DNA of 16,136 nt from T3SED10-47 sp046483725 (GCA_046483725.1 JAWOCQ010000022.1:1-16136), one strand, 5' to 3'; shown: positions 1 to 7,932, numbered from the stretch's first letter. The notes: generated from the letters alone by a model not told the origin. Translations and numbers: made by a program.

Positions 1-1
1 A

Positions 2-478
2 AAAAACCAACATAAAAACGATGCGAGATATAAGCGCAACCGGTCATATTTTCATAAAGCCATAAGAAAATATGGTTTTGATTCCTTTGTGTGGAAAGTT
101 CTTGAGGTGTGCAGCACTAAAGCAGAAATGGATAAAAAAGAAAAGCAGTGGATATGTCTTCTAAAGGAGTGTGGACATAAAATCTATAATTTAACCGAAG
201 GTGGTGATGGTGGAGATTGTGGTGGCAGTGCTTACTGGAAAGGCAAAACCATACCATTTCTGGCTGAGTTTCTTGCCACTCGGTTGTCCCCCAGTCGTGT
301 TCCTCCAGCCAGGAGTACTTGCGCTCGCGCAGGCCCCAGGCGTCGGCGTGGTAGACATGGGGACAACGTGGGGGAGGAGCCCCGTCACCACGCTTGGTCA
401 GGAACACAACAGCCACGCCTTGGCGGATGTCGAACACGTTCTCGTCCGGAGAACCGTCGGGACAGGTCTCCTTCTTGA
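2..478 (+). CDS. GIY-YIG homing-type endonuclease, fragment: N-terminus off the window, C-terminus lost at a junction
   Basis: The frame is open from the left edge and encodes the second half of a GIY-YIG nuclease domain. Visible family features are an HKAIRKYGFDSFVWKVLE stretch, an E-x-x-W-I helix (EKQWICLL) and the YNLTEGGDGGD loop, followed by YWKGKT, which resembles the start of a NUMOD3 DNA-binding repeat. These are typical of mobile or phage-type homing endonucleases. Recognisable sequence ends at about residue 85 (base ~255). From there to the stop at 476-478 the frame only reads antisense through the restriction-modification gene and should not be taken as native protein. The first ~250 bases are clearly AT-richer than the rest of the window. 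The catalytic GIY-YIG motif itself would lie upstream, so activity cannot be judged. It is a foreign insertion, a rearrangement or an assembly join. The family call is firm; the gene as it stands is probably non-functional. Confidence 0.65.
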   Translation, partial: KNQHKNDARYKRNRSYFHKAIRKYGFDSFVWKVLEVCSTKAEMDKKEKQWICLLKECGHKIYNLTEGGDGGDCGGSAYWKGKTIPFLAEFLATRLSPSRVPPARSTCARAGPRRRRGRHGDNVGEEPRHHAWSGTQQPRLGGCRTRSRPENRRDRSPS

Positions 479-2237
479 GTGAGTTCCCGTGCAGGTCGAG
501 CACATAGATCTCGTCGAACGTGTTCAACAGGTGCTGCCGCATGCCTCGGAACGTGGGGTTATCGAGGTACGAGTGGTTGGTGATCATCCCGACAACCCCT
601 TGCCTCGCTTGAGCGATCTTCCACTCTGCAAAGCGCAAGAACTTCACGTAATCGTCCTGCAGCCACTTCGGGTTCCGTTCCCCAAGGGGCTTTCCGTCTA
701 CCTGTTTATAGTCGTCGATGAGCTCCCTGATCCACAACCCCTTGTTCGAAGAGTGCCCCGAATATGGCGGATTGCCCAGGATCACAAGGATGGGCACATC
801 GCGCTTGACCTCGCCTGCTTTGTGCGACTCGTCGGCCAGCGAGGCAAAGCCGGGAAGCTGGCTTTCGGCAAGTTCCTCCATCTCCAGGGTGTTGGTGAGG
901 TACAGCTTGAACCGCTCGTCCTGGGCCAGGTGGTAGCCGAGCTCTTCCAGGAAGAAGCCCATCTTCAGGTGGCCGACGGCGTACGGGGCCATCATGAGCT
1001 CGAAGGCGTAGAAGTTCTCCAGGATGTGGTCCTTGATGAAGCTGGCCCGGCTGCCTTCGCCGTACTTGGCCACGAACTCCTCCACGGCCAGCTTGGCCGC
1101 GTGGGCTACGAACGTCATCGTGCCTGCCGCCGGGTCCAGCAAGGTCACCCCAGGCGAGGCCAGACCGTCGGCCTTGCCGAACTTGTCCTTCAGGATCTGG
1201 TGCAACGAACGGACGATGTAGGAAACCACCGGCTCCGGGGTGTAGTAGACGCCACGGCGCTCGCGCTCGGCGGGGTCGTACTTGGCCAGGAACGTCTCGT
1301 AGAAGTGGACGATGGGGTCGGCGCCTTTGCCCTCGCGGAAGTACTTGTGCAGGATGCCTTTCACGTCGGCCACGGCCAGGACCTCGGCGATGTCGTCCAC
1401 GATCCACTTGAGCTGCTCGGGGAGTTCCCCGAGGGAGATGAAGCGGAACACGTCCCGGAGGATGCCGATGGTGTGGGGAATGGTCTCGAACGCAGCCTGC
1501 CGGGTGAATCCATCCCCAGCACGGACACGGGCGGCGAAGAGGCCGTAGGTGATGGTCTGGGCATAGAGGTCGGCGAAACCCTCCGGGGTGAGGCCGGCGA
1601 TGAGGTGCTTGCGGAAGGCCTCGTAGAACCCGAGGAGATGCCCACGCTCTGTCCGTTGCTCTTCGGCAAGCTCGCGGGCCACTACCTGGTCGCGCAGGAA
1701 CCGGGTGCGCACAGCCAGAGCCACCGCCAACTCCTCGGCCGAGTAGGCCCGCGGCAGGGAGAAGGCGAAGAACTGTTCGAAGAGGGACTGGAGTTCGTCG
1801 GCTTCCTCGATCGGGGGCTTGGTGCCGAGCTTGGTGGCCACGAACGGGCGGGCCAGCCGCGCCTTGGCCACGAGCGCCCCGTGGCGGTACAGGCGGAACT
1901 CGAAGAAGCTGGTGAGGATCAGGTTGGGGAACGTAGCCCGATAGCGCTTGAGCTGTTCGCTCCCGGCCACGGGGTCCAGGTTCTCCGTGGTCGGCGCCTT
2001 GGCTTCGATGTAGCCGATGATGTGCTGGCGGCCGTCCCACACGCGGAAGTCGGGGTTGCCCCCTTCCGTAGGCGCCGGCAGGGTAGTGACGTGGGCATCG
2101 TCGAGTTTGGTGGCCTTGGCCCACGTGTCGAGGAGCTCGGCGAGCGCTCCGTAGAAGCTCTCCTCCCGAGCGTCCCCTTGCTGAATCGTCCTGGTGAGCG
2201 CGCCGAGGTAGGCGCGGAACTCCGCCCGAGCACTCAT
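117..2237 (-). CDS. Type ISP/IIG-like restriction-modification protein: PD-(D/E)xK nuclease fused to an N6-adenine methyltransferase, C-terminus truncated
   Basis: The N-terminal ~150 residues carry a PD-(D/E)xK nuclease signature: D63 in NPDF, then E78 and K80 in GYIEAK. The middle and C-terminal parts form an amino-methyltransferase of the gamma class: a YYTPEPVVSYIV segment before motif I, motif I DPAAGTMTF from D368, and motif IV NPPY at 489-492, which mark adenine-N6 methylation. No helicase lies between the two, so this is the single-chain, helicase-less layout. Homologous sequence stops near base 265, at the conserved TTEWQ segment of type ISP proteins. The last ~45 residues, including a His-rich run, are antisense to the endonuclease fragment and are not native. 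The target-recognition domain that normally follows is therefore missing, and the enzyme is probably inactive or without specificity. Motif I has Met where Gly is usual. The ATG at 2237 has no good ribosome site, but TAACCT lies 7 bases upstream. Confidence 0.8.
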   Translation of the reverse strand: MSARAEFRAYLGALTRTIQQGDAREESFYGALAELLDTWAKATKLDDAHVTTLPAPTEGGNPDFRVWDGRQHIIGYIEAKAPTTENLDPVAGSEQLKRYRATFPNLILTSFFEFRLYRHGALVAKARLARPFVATKLGTKPPIEEADELQSLFEQFFAFSLPRAYSAEELAVALAVRTRFLRDQVVARELAEEQRTERGHLLGFYEAFRKHLIAGLTPEGFADLYAQTITYGLFAARVRAGDGFTRQAAFETIPHTIGILRDVFRFISLGELPEQLKWIVDDIAEVLAVADVKGILHKYFREGKGADPIVHFYETFLAKYDPAERERRGVYYTPEPVVSYIVRSLHQILKDKFGKADGLASPGVTLLDPAAGTMTFVAHAAKLAVEEFVAKYGEGSRASFIKDHILENFYAFELMMAPYAVGHLKMGFFLEELGYHLAQDERFKLYLTNTLEMEELAESQLPGFASLADESHKAGEVKRDVPILVILGNPPYSGHSSNKGLWIRELIDDYKQVDGKPLGERNPKWLQDDYVKFLRFAEWKIAQARQGVVGMITNHSYLDNPTFRGMRQHLLNTFDEIYVLDLHGNSLKKETCPDGSPDENVFDIRQGVAVVFLTKRGDGAPPPRCPHVYHADAWGLRERKYSWLEEHDWGTTEWQETQPEMVWFCLSSKHCHHNLHHHHLRLNYRFYVHTPLEDISTAFLFYPFLL

Positions 2238-2298
2238 CGAACGCAGGTTACACCACGGAGACGTGCGAGTGCCAAGCGCCGAAAGCTAATGGGAGCGC

Positions 2299-2409
2299 TC
2301 AGTTCGGCCCTCTCTTCTTTGGATCCAGGCGATCCATGATCTCCTCGGCAAGTGACTGGAAGTCTCCCTTGACCTTTGCTGGAGAGAGAGGCTTAACGAT
2401 CATCGGCAC
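2299..2409 (-). CDS. Unrecognised 36-residue reading frame, possibly the tail of a decayed gene
   Basis: The stretch 2238-2537 between the two larger leftward genes holds one suggestive frame, starting at GTG 2409 (or ATG 2403) and ending at TGA 2299-2301. The peptide begins VPMIVKPLSPAKVKGDFQSL and ends in a basic run, DPKKRG, with codon use that looks coding. An in-frame TGA lies about 20 bases upstream of the GTG. In another frame just upstream a stretch reads DLPLDEVRGLWE, so the pair could be the frameshifted C-terminus of a longer gene. I recognise no family. It could equally be chance, and the remaining bases of the gap show nothing else I can support. Confidence 0.25.
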   Translation of the reverse strand: MPMIVKPLSPAKVKGDFQSLAEEIMDRLDPKKRGPN

Positions 2410-2537
2410 AATGCCTTTCCCAAAGGCCTCTCACCTCGTCCAACGGGAGATCACCGCGGTGGTGCGACCACGTGCCTCTCCACCACCCCCACAGATGGCT
2501 GAACGGAAGCCTTCTAGAGACAACCGAGTGCCAGACA

Positions 2538-3884
2538 TCAGCGTTTCCCCTCGTACCTGCTCCAGAAGCTGTGCTTGCGCCCATGGAGTTGTCGCAGCTC
2601 GTCCGCATACTCACTGTGGGGAACAACCGCCCCCCAGTCATCCACCTGGCTGGCCAACGCATTGAGCTTCTTCAGGTAGCGTACCCCGTGGTGGTAGTAC
2701 TTGCTCTGAGCACGAGCGAGAATCGACTCCAGGAGAGCCCGGTACAGCACCACGGCGCCCAGAGCATACCCAGTCTCCTCCAGGATCTTCGCCCAGGGAA
2801 GGAGTACGTAGTACATGTCGCCGTCCAATCGGTCCCGATGGCACAAGAGGTACGCCTCGGCGTCCTGGAAGCGAGCCATCTCGACCAGGAACGCAGCGTC
2901 GGAGTGGGAAAAGCCTTCCCCCGAAAGGATCCTGCTGACCTCCTGCTCAACAATGGCCTCGCGGCGTTCCTCTCCCACCGCTCGCAGAACCAACTTCAGG
3001 CTTTCCATCGAGCGACTGCGCTCGAAGATGCGCCACGCCACGGGCAGCATCCTCTCCTCATCGCCGAGTTGCTCGTAGGCCGTGTACAGAAGCAAATCGC
3101 GCTTGTCTATGAAGTGAGATGTTGCGGGCACGTGCTCCAGCCGCAGCAACGCCTCTTCGGGTTCCTCTGCCTCCAAGAAAACCTCAGCGATCATCAACCA
3201 CACCCCGGGCTGCGGCTGCCGCTCTCCGGCCAGGGCAGCGCGCTCGAACAGGGCGGGATCCCTGAGGCCCCGGGCCAGGAGTTCCACACCCACACGAAGG
3301 TGGAATGCAAGCTGGGGATTCTCCTGCCACCACTTCCACAGGCGCGCTGCCAGCGCCCGCCGCGTTTCCTCGGTGAGAAAGCGGGCCGCCGCCACCAGGA
3401 GTTCCGTCCGCACCCCATACTCATCTCCCAAGAACAGGTCGAACAACAGGTCGGCTACCCACGCCTCATCGTCGCATCGCTGGGCATACTCGACAAACAG
3501 CTCCAGGGCATCGTGCCTGAACACGTCCCCGATGTAACCGCTGGAGTCATCACAACGCTCGAAGACCTTGCCGTCACACCTGTAGAACTCGGCCAGGAGC
3601 TCAAGTCCCTTTCCGGGTTCGGGAGCTACGGCCCGCAGCTCCTCCAGGACACCTTCAAGGTCTGCGGCGAACCCCGGGGCGGCCCGCCAGTCAATGAACT
3701 TCCTCCCGCGTTTCAGACCACCCAGCCTTCTCCTGAAGCGCGCCAGATTCTCCTCCGGCGAGGACAGCAGCCGCTGCACAAGCGTGTACGCTTCGTCCGA
3801 TCGAGGCGCAAGCCTAAGCAGCTCCTCAGCCAGCCGCTCTGCGCCCAGCATCGCCAACCGCTCAACATTCTCCTCAGTGAGCAT
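2538..3884 (-). CDS. DUF6880 family protein
   Basis: This 448-residue protein opens with MLTEENVERLAMLGAERLAE, which matches the N-terminal pattern of DUF6880 proteins. It continues with their most conserved segments: a KFIDWR stretch near residue 60-65 and VFERCDDSSGYIGDVF further on. The second half is helical and repeat-like, with Leu/Ala/Glu-rich units resembling TPR-type solenoids, and ends with a YYHHGVRYLKKL segment. There is no signal peptide or membrane segment, so it is predicted to be cytoplasmic. The function of the family is not established. A helical repeat scaffold suggests protein binding, but that is inference. I chose ATG 3884 rather than the longer frame to 4160 because homology begins there and GGGGAG lies 5-10 bases upstream. 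The upstream extension is antisense to the peptidase. It is co-directional with the peptidase (91-base gap) and may share its transcript. Confidence 0.8.
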   Translation of the reverse strand: MLTEENVERLAMLGAERLAEELLRLAPRSDEAYTLVQRLLSSPEENLARFRRRLGGLKRGRKFIDWRAAPGFAADLEGVLEELRAVAPEPGKGLELLAEFYRCDGKVFERCDDSSGYIGDVFRHDALELFVEYAQRCDDEAWVADLLFDLFLGDEYGVRTELLVAAARFLTEETRRALAARLWKWWQENPQLAFHLRVGVELLARGLRDPALFERAALAGERQPQPGVWLMIAEVFLEAEEPEEALLRLEHVPATSHFIDKRDLLLYTAYEQLGDEERMLPVAWRIFERSRSMESLKLVLRAVGEERREAIVEQEVSRILSGEGFSHSDAAFLVEMARFQDAEAYLLCHRDRLDGDMYYVLLPWAKILEETGYALGAVVLYRALLESILARAQSKYYHHGVRYLKKLNALASQVDDWGAVVPHSEYADELRQLHGRKHSFWSRYEGKR

Positions 3885-3975
3885 GGCTCCCCATGGTAAC
3901 GCATGCTCGGGGTCGGTCAGCCGCCGAGACAGACGCTGCAGGGGACGGTTCCCGGAGCTGTCCCCGTCGGAACTA

Positions 3976-5904
3976 CTATGAGAGGCCCCGTATGTGCTCG
4001 GCGCCAGCCAGGATCTGCATGCTCGCGTTGTCCAGGTCATCGCCCACAGGCTCGGCCTCTCCTCCCAGGAACTCGGCCAAGAATGCCTCGGTGATGGCGA
4101 AGAACGAGAGGCGGTTTTCCGGTCGCACAAAGCCGTGTCCTTCGTCCGGATAGAGCACATAGGTGACCGGGATTCGGCGCTCTTGCATCGCCTCCACGAT
4201 CTGATCGGACTCGACCTTCTTCACCCGAGGATCGTTCGCTCCCTGGCCGATGAGGAGCGGCCGACGGATGCGCTCCACGTGCGTCAGCGGGGATCGCTGG
4301 CGGAGGAAGGCTTGATCCTCCTCTGAGTTCGGATCGCCCACCCTGCGGGCGAGCATGGGGAACATCGGCGCCCAGTACGGCGGGATGTTCTGAAGCAGCG
4401 TGATCAGGTTCGACGGCCCCACGATGTCCACCCCACAAGCGAAGAGCTCGGGGGTGAACGTCAGCCCCACCAACGTGGCGTACCCTCCGTAGCTTCCGCC
4501 CATGATGGCCACGCGCTCCGGGTCGGCGATCCCCTCGCCGACCGCCCACTCAACTGCGTCCACCAGGTCGTCGTGCATGGCTCCTGCCCATTCGCGATCC
4601 CCAGCGTTCACGAAGGCTTTCCCGAAACCGGTCGAGCCCCGGAAGTTCACGCTGAGCACGGCGTACCCGCGGTCGGCGAGCCACTGGTGATACGGGTGGA
4701 AGCCCCACGTATCGCGCCCCCACGGGCCTCCGTGGACGAAGAGCACCATGGGGACAGGCCGCTGTGGGCGAACTCCCCCAGACGTTTCGATCCCCTTGGG
4801 CAGGGTGAGGTAGCTCACAAGGTTCAGCCCGTCCCGGGCTCGAATGACCACAGGATGCATAGGGGCAAGCTCGTAGTCAGCCAGCGCCTGACGGCCCGAG
4901 AAGAGAAATCGGGTTTCCCCGCTTGCTCGCTCGTACAGGTAGTACTGGACCGGCCCGGAGTCGATATCGTAGGCCACAATCCAGCGGTCATCGTTTGTCG
5001 TTCTGCTCACCACCGACAGATCACCTGAGGTGACCTGCGCAAGGTGTCGCAGGGCGCCCGCCACCTCCGGGTCCACGGCCTCCCAACGACGCCGTTTGTA
5101 CGTGAATGCCACTGCCTGTGGTCGCTTGGTGACCGGATGCGCGATCCACCCCGATGCGTCGACCCGCGCGTCCTCGGCCAGGACGGTCTCCTCCCCTGTA
5201 CGTAGATCGATCGCCTTCGCCACTGCGGTGTCGCGGCCACGGCTGTCGAACACATAGAGTGTCTGACCTTCCGCATCAAGCCCCAGCGGCTGCGTCCCAA
5301 GGCTGTCCTCCGGGGAGATCTGCATGAAGGCCTGCCAGCCGTCCTCGGCCTTCTTCAATACCTCGGTTCCGCCGTCCGAGGAAAACCGTACGGCAAACCG
5401 CACTCGATACGCGTCGTCGGTCATGAACCCCAGGAACCCCTCGTTCTGCTGGACCAGCTCTCTGTCGCCCGTCTCGATGTTCACCCGGTAGACGTCGTGC
5501 AGGCGCGCGTCCCGATCGTTGAGGGAAATCAGCACTTCCTGGGGGAACTGGGGGCTCACGCCCTCCAGTCGGGCCTGTACGCCGGCCTGCGGGGTAAGGT
5601 CCCGTACTCCTTGCGTCTCCACATCCACGCTGTACACACGCCAGTTCTCGTCTCCGTCTGCGTCCTGAAGGTAGAGGACATGGCGGTCTGTGTGGGCCCA
5701 GACATACTGCTGGATCCCTCGGCCGCGGTCGCGGGTCACCGGCTCGGCTCGATCGAGGGCGTCGACCGGGGCCACCCATACGTTGAGCACACCGTCGACC
5801 GGCGCGAGGTACGCGAGCCATCGTCCCCCGGGGCTCAGGCGAGCCATCGCCCGGTCCGGGTTGCCGAACAGCACCTTCCGTGGAATCACCTGCAGCTTGC
5901 TCAT
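3976..5904 (-). CDS. S9 family serine peptidase (prolyl oligopeptidase/acylaminoacyl-peptidase type)
   Basis: The 642-residue protein has the two-part S9 architecture. An N-terminal beta-propeller of about 390 residues contains repeated strands such as SPGGRWLAYLAP and VYSVDVETQGVRDLTP. It is followed by an alpha/beta-hydrolase domain that starts at about VPMVLFVHGGPWGRD. The catalytic triad is visible: Ser471 in GGSYGG, Asp558 in GANDPRV and His590 in DEGHGF. VNFRGSTGFGKAF is also family-typical. There is no signal peptide, so it should act in the cytoplasm on short peptides, probably as an oligo- or aminopeptidase in peptide turnover; the exact specificity cannot be read from sequence. Length is normal for the family. 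ATG 5904 starts the conserved propeller. It is divergent from nadC across 142 bases, with its own predicted promoter there. Confidence 0.92.
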   Translation of the reverse strand: MSKLQVIPRKVLFGNPDRAMARLSPGGRWLAYLAPVDGVLNVWVAPVDALDRAEPVTRDRGRGIQQYVWAHTDRHVLYLQDADGDENWRVYSVDVETQGVRDLTPQAGVQARLEGVSPQFPQEVLISLNDRDARLHDVYRVNIETGDRELVQQNEGFLGFMTDDAYRVRFAVRFSSDGGTEVLKKAEDGWQAFMQISPEDSLGTQPLGLDAEGQTLYVFDSRGRDTAVAKAIDLRTGEETVLAEDARVDASGWIAHPVTKRPQAVAFTYKRRRWEAVDPEVAGALRHLAQVTSGDLSVVSRTTNDDRWIVAYDIDSGPVQYYLYERASGETRFLFSGRQALADYELAPMHPVVIRARDGLNLVSYLTLPKGIETSGGVRPQRPVPMVLFVHGGPWGRDTWGFHPYHQWLADRGYAVLSVNFRGSTGFGKAFVNAGDREWAGAMHDDLVDAVEWAVGEGIADPERVAIMGGSYGGYATLVGLTFTPELFACGVDIVGPSNLITLLQNIPPYWAPMFPMLARRVGDPNSEEDQAFLRQRSPLTHVERIRRPLLIGQGANDPRVKKVESDQIVEAMQERRIPVTYVLYPDEGHGFVRPENRLSFFAITEAFLAEFLGGEAEPVGDDLDNASMQILAGAEHIRGLS

Positions 5905-5933
5905 CGGTCGCTCACTCTTTCCGGCTTGCGATC

Positions 5934-5977
5934 AGCCTTGAGGATCTCCTGACCATAGCTCAGGGATAGCCTTGAGG
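5934..5977. promoter_or_regulatory. Paired direct repeats and small inverted repeat around the peptidase promoter (candidate operator)
   Basis: AGCCTTGAGG occurs twice, at 5934-5943 and 5968-5977, 34 bases start to start. Between the copies, CCTGA (5948-5952) and TCAGG (5960-5964) form an inverted repeat with a 7-base centre covering the predicted -10 of the leftward peptidase. This is the shared upstream region of the peptidase and nadC. Such paired sites often bind a regulator, but no regulator can be named from this, and the repeats are short enough to be chance. Confidence 0.3.
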
Positions 5978-5980
5978 CAA
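5952..5980 (-). promoter_or_regulatory. Predicted sigma-70-type promoter of the S9 peptidase
   Basis: On the minus strand TTGCCT (5980-5975) and TATGGT (5957-5952) are separated by exactly 17 bases. Transcription would start near 5945 and give a leader of about 40 bases before ATG 5904. Hexamers match the consensus at 4 of 6 positions each; not tested. Confidence 0.4.
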
Positions 5981-6031
5981 ACACACAACTGGACAGTGCC
6001 ATCCGCCTCGGAGGCATACTGCCAGAGCCTT

Positions 6032-6040
6032 TGTTATACT
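6032..6040 (+). promoter_or_regulatory. Extended -10 promoter of the nad operon, predicting a leaderless mRNA
   Basis: TGTTATACT is a perfect TGn plus a 5/6 -10 hexamer (TATACT). Seven bases after its last base lies the G of GTG 6047, so the expected transcription start coincides with the first base of nadC. No -35 box stands out 16-18 bases upstream, as often with extended -10 promoters. No Shine-Dalgarno sequence precedes the GTG. Confidence 0.6.
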
Positions 6041-6046
6041 CAGCGC

Positions 6047-6892
6047 GTGGATATTGCGTCCCTGCTTAGGTCGGCTGGCCCACTCATCGAACGGGCTCTA
6101 TCGGAGGACATCGGGACAGGGGACAGGACCACCGAATCCATTGTCCCGCCCGATGCGACAGCGCGTTGCATCCTCGTGGCCAAAGCCGCCGGTGTGATCG
6201 CCGGCCTACCAGTGGCCGAAGTAGTCTTCCGGCAACTGAATGGCGACATCTCCATGGTTCCGTACGTGCAAGACGGCGAGCCTGTGGAAGCCGGTCAGGC
6301 AGTGGCCCAGGTGCAGGGGCCCGCAAGGCCCATCTTCACCGCTGAGCGCACGGCGCTCAACTTCCTGGGCCGCCTCTCCGGGATCGCCACGTTGACCGCT
6401 CAGTTTGTGGATGCCGTGACCAACCACCAAGCGGTGATCCTGGACACCAGGAAGACCACCCCCGGCTGGCGTGAGCTGGAGAAGTACGCGGTGCGCTGCG
6501 GCGGAGGGAGGAATCACCGCATGGGCCTGCACGACATGGTGCTCATCAAGGACAACCACATCGCCGCTGCGGGCGGACTCGGCGAGGCGGTCCGCCGGGT
6601 ACGGGCAGCCGGGCATCAGCTTCCCCTGCAGGTTGAAGTGAGCAGCTTGGCCGAGCTGCGAGCGGCCCTCGAGCTGGGAGTGGAGCGCCTTCTGCTGGAC
6701 AACATGGACCTTGCTACCTTGAGACGGGCAGTACACCGCGCAGGGGGAAGGGCGTTCCTTGAGGCCTCCGGAGGCGTGAGTCTGCAGCGGGCCGCAGAGA
6801 TCGCAGCGACAGGCGTTGACGCGATCTCCGTGGGCGCGTTGACGCACTCTGCGCCGGCGCTCGACCTGTCGCTGGAGCTGAGTGCGCCATGA
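6047..6892 (+). CDS. nadC: Nicotinate-nucleotide diphosphorylase (carboxylating) / quinolinate phosphoribosyltransferase
   Basis: NadC catalyses quinolinate + PRPP to nicotinate mononucleotide, CO2 and pyrophosphate, where the de novo branch enters NAD synthesis. The 281-residue protein shows the whole family signature: EDIGTGDRT (20-28), AERTALNFLGRLSGIAT (99-115), DTRKTTPGWRELEKYAV, CGGGRNHRMGLHD and LIKDNHI. The quinolinate- and PRPP-binding basic residues known from the family are all present: R101, R135, K136, H157, R158 and K168. The C-terminal barrel strand EASGGVS and the ISVGALTHS phosphate loop are intact. GTG 6047 is chosen because homology starts within a few residues (VDIASLLRSAG) and the extended -10 ends six bases before it. 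The upstream in-frame ATG at 5972 would lie before the promoter. The stop overlaps nadA as ATGA, so the two genes are translationally coupled. Confidence 0.96.
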   Translation: MDIASLLRSAGPLIERALSEDIGTGDRTTESIVPPDATARCILVAKAAGVIAGLPVAEVVFRQLNGDISMVPYVQDGEPVEAGQAVAQVQGPARPIFTAERTALNFLGRLSGIATLTAQFVDAVTNHQAVILDTRKTTPGWRELEKYAVRCGGGRNHRMGLHDMVLIKDNHIAAAGGLGEAVRRVRAAGHQLPLQVEVSSLAELRAALELGVERLLLDNMDLATLRRAVHRAGGRAFLEASGGVSLQRAAEIAATGVDAISVGALTHSAPALDLSLELSAP

Positions 6893-7932
6893 GCGCACTG
6901 GAGACTCGGCTGGCCAAGGCGCGCGCCTCACTGGGAAGTGACGTTCTGATCCTGGCCCACCACTACCAGCGTGACGAGATCGTTGAGCACGCCGATTACA
7001 TCGGGGACTCCCTCCAGCTCGCCCGCAGAGCGGCCCAGTCCAGCGCCCAGCACATCGTCTTCTGTGGGGTTAGCTTCATGGCCGAGACAGCGGCCGTGCT
7101 GGCTGGGCCCGGTCAGCACGTGTACCTCCCTCGGGAGGATGCAGGTTGCTACCTGGCTGATCAGGCCGAAGCTGCCGACGTCAGGCGCGCGTGGCAGGAA
7201 CTGGGCAAGGTGATGGACGTCGAACGTGAGGTGCTTCCCATTGCCTACGTGAACACATCTGCAGAGGTCAAGGAGTTCGTGGGCAAGCATGAGGGTCTCT
7301 GCTGCACCTCCTCCAGCGCTGAGGCGGTGGTGCAGGCCGCGTTAGCCCAGCGGTCTCGGGTGCTGTTTCTGCCCGACCAACACCTGGCGAGGAACACCGC
7401 TCGGGCACTCAAGATCGGAGACGACGAGATCGCCCTCTGGGATCCTCGGCAGCCGCGGACTGAGCTCCACGCCTATACGCAAGCACGCCTGATCATCTGG
7501 CGCGGGGCGTGCAATGTTCACGTGCGGTTCCTGCCGCAAGATGTCTCCAGGGTTCGCCTTGCGACCCCCGACGCCCGGGTGATCGTGCATCCGGAGTGCC
7601 GCCCCGAGGTGGCGACGGTGGCCGACGAAATTGGCTCCACTTCGCTAATCGTGCGGCGCGTGCGGGAAGCCGCGGCCGGAAGCACTCTGGCAATCGGCAC
7701 AGAGCAGAGATTGGTTGCCCGGTTGGACAAGCAGGAGCCGGACAAGCGGGTCATCTCCCTGGGCGACCCACCCCCCTTCTGCGCGACCATGTCCATGACA
7801 AGACTCTCGGATTTGGAGCAGATCGTCTCGGCCCTGGCGCAAGGCAGACCGGTCCAGCCGAAGACGGTACGCCTCAAGACAGCCGGGCCCGCCCGGCGAG
7901 CGGTGCAGAGGCTGCTCGACTTCACAACATGA
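6889..7932 (+). CDS. nadA: Quinolinate synthase
   Basis: NadA condenses iminoaspartate from NadB with dihydroxyacetone phosphate to form quinolinate, using an oxygen-sensitive [4Fe-4S] cluster. The 347-residue protein has the three cluster cysteines at the expected places: C87 in AGCYLAD, C208 in GACNVH and C298 in PPFCATMS. Other family segments are LAHHYQRDEIVEHADYIGDS, FCGVSFMAETA, VNTSAEVK, CTSSSA, FLPDQHLARN and VHPECRP. These belong to three pseudo-repeated domains. The length fits the longer bacterial NadA type. ATG 6889 overlaps the nadC stop by four bases (ATGA), and the nadA stop overlaps the nadB start in the same way. Coupled translation should keep NadA and NadB in step, useful because iminoaspartate is unstable. 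Nothing is odd in this gene. Confidence 0.97.
   Translation: MSALETRLAKARASLGSDVLILAHHYQRDEIVEHADYIGDSLQLARRAAQSSAQHIVFCGVSFMAETAAVLAGPGQHVYLPREDAGCYLADQAEAADVRRAWQELGKVMDVEREVLPIAYVNTSAEVKEFVGKHEGLCCTSSSAEAVVQAALAQRSRVLFLPDQHLARNTARALKIGDDEIALWDPRQPRTELHAYTQARLIIWRGACNVHVRFLPQDVSRVRLATPDARVIVHPECRPEVATVADEIGSTSLIVRRVREAAAGSTLAIGTEQRLVARLDKQEPDKRVISLGDPPPFCATMSMTRLSDLEQIVSALAQGRPVQPKTVRLKTAGPARRAVQRLLDFTT

Noticed and set aside
489..2339. A 616-codon open frame on the plus strand across the restriction-modification gene
   Set aside because: It is the antisense of a gene with clear nuclease and methyltransferase motifs; the translation has no recognisable domain and arises from GC-rich codon bias.
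2472..3899. A 475-codon plus-strand open frame across the DUF6880 gene
   Set aside because: Antisense shadow; the minus-strand product has family-typical segments such as ERCDDSSG, this one has none.
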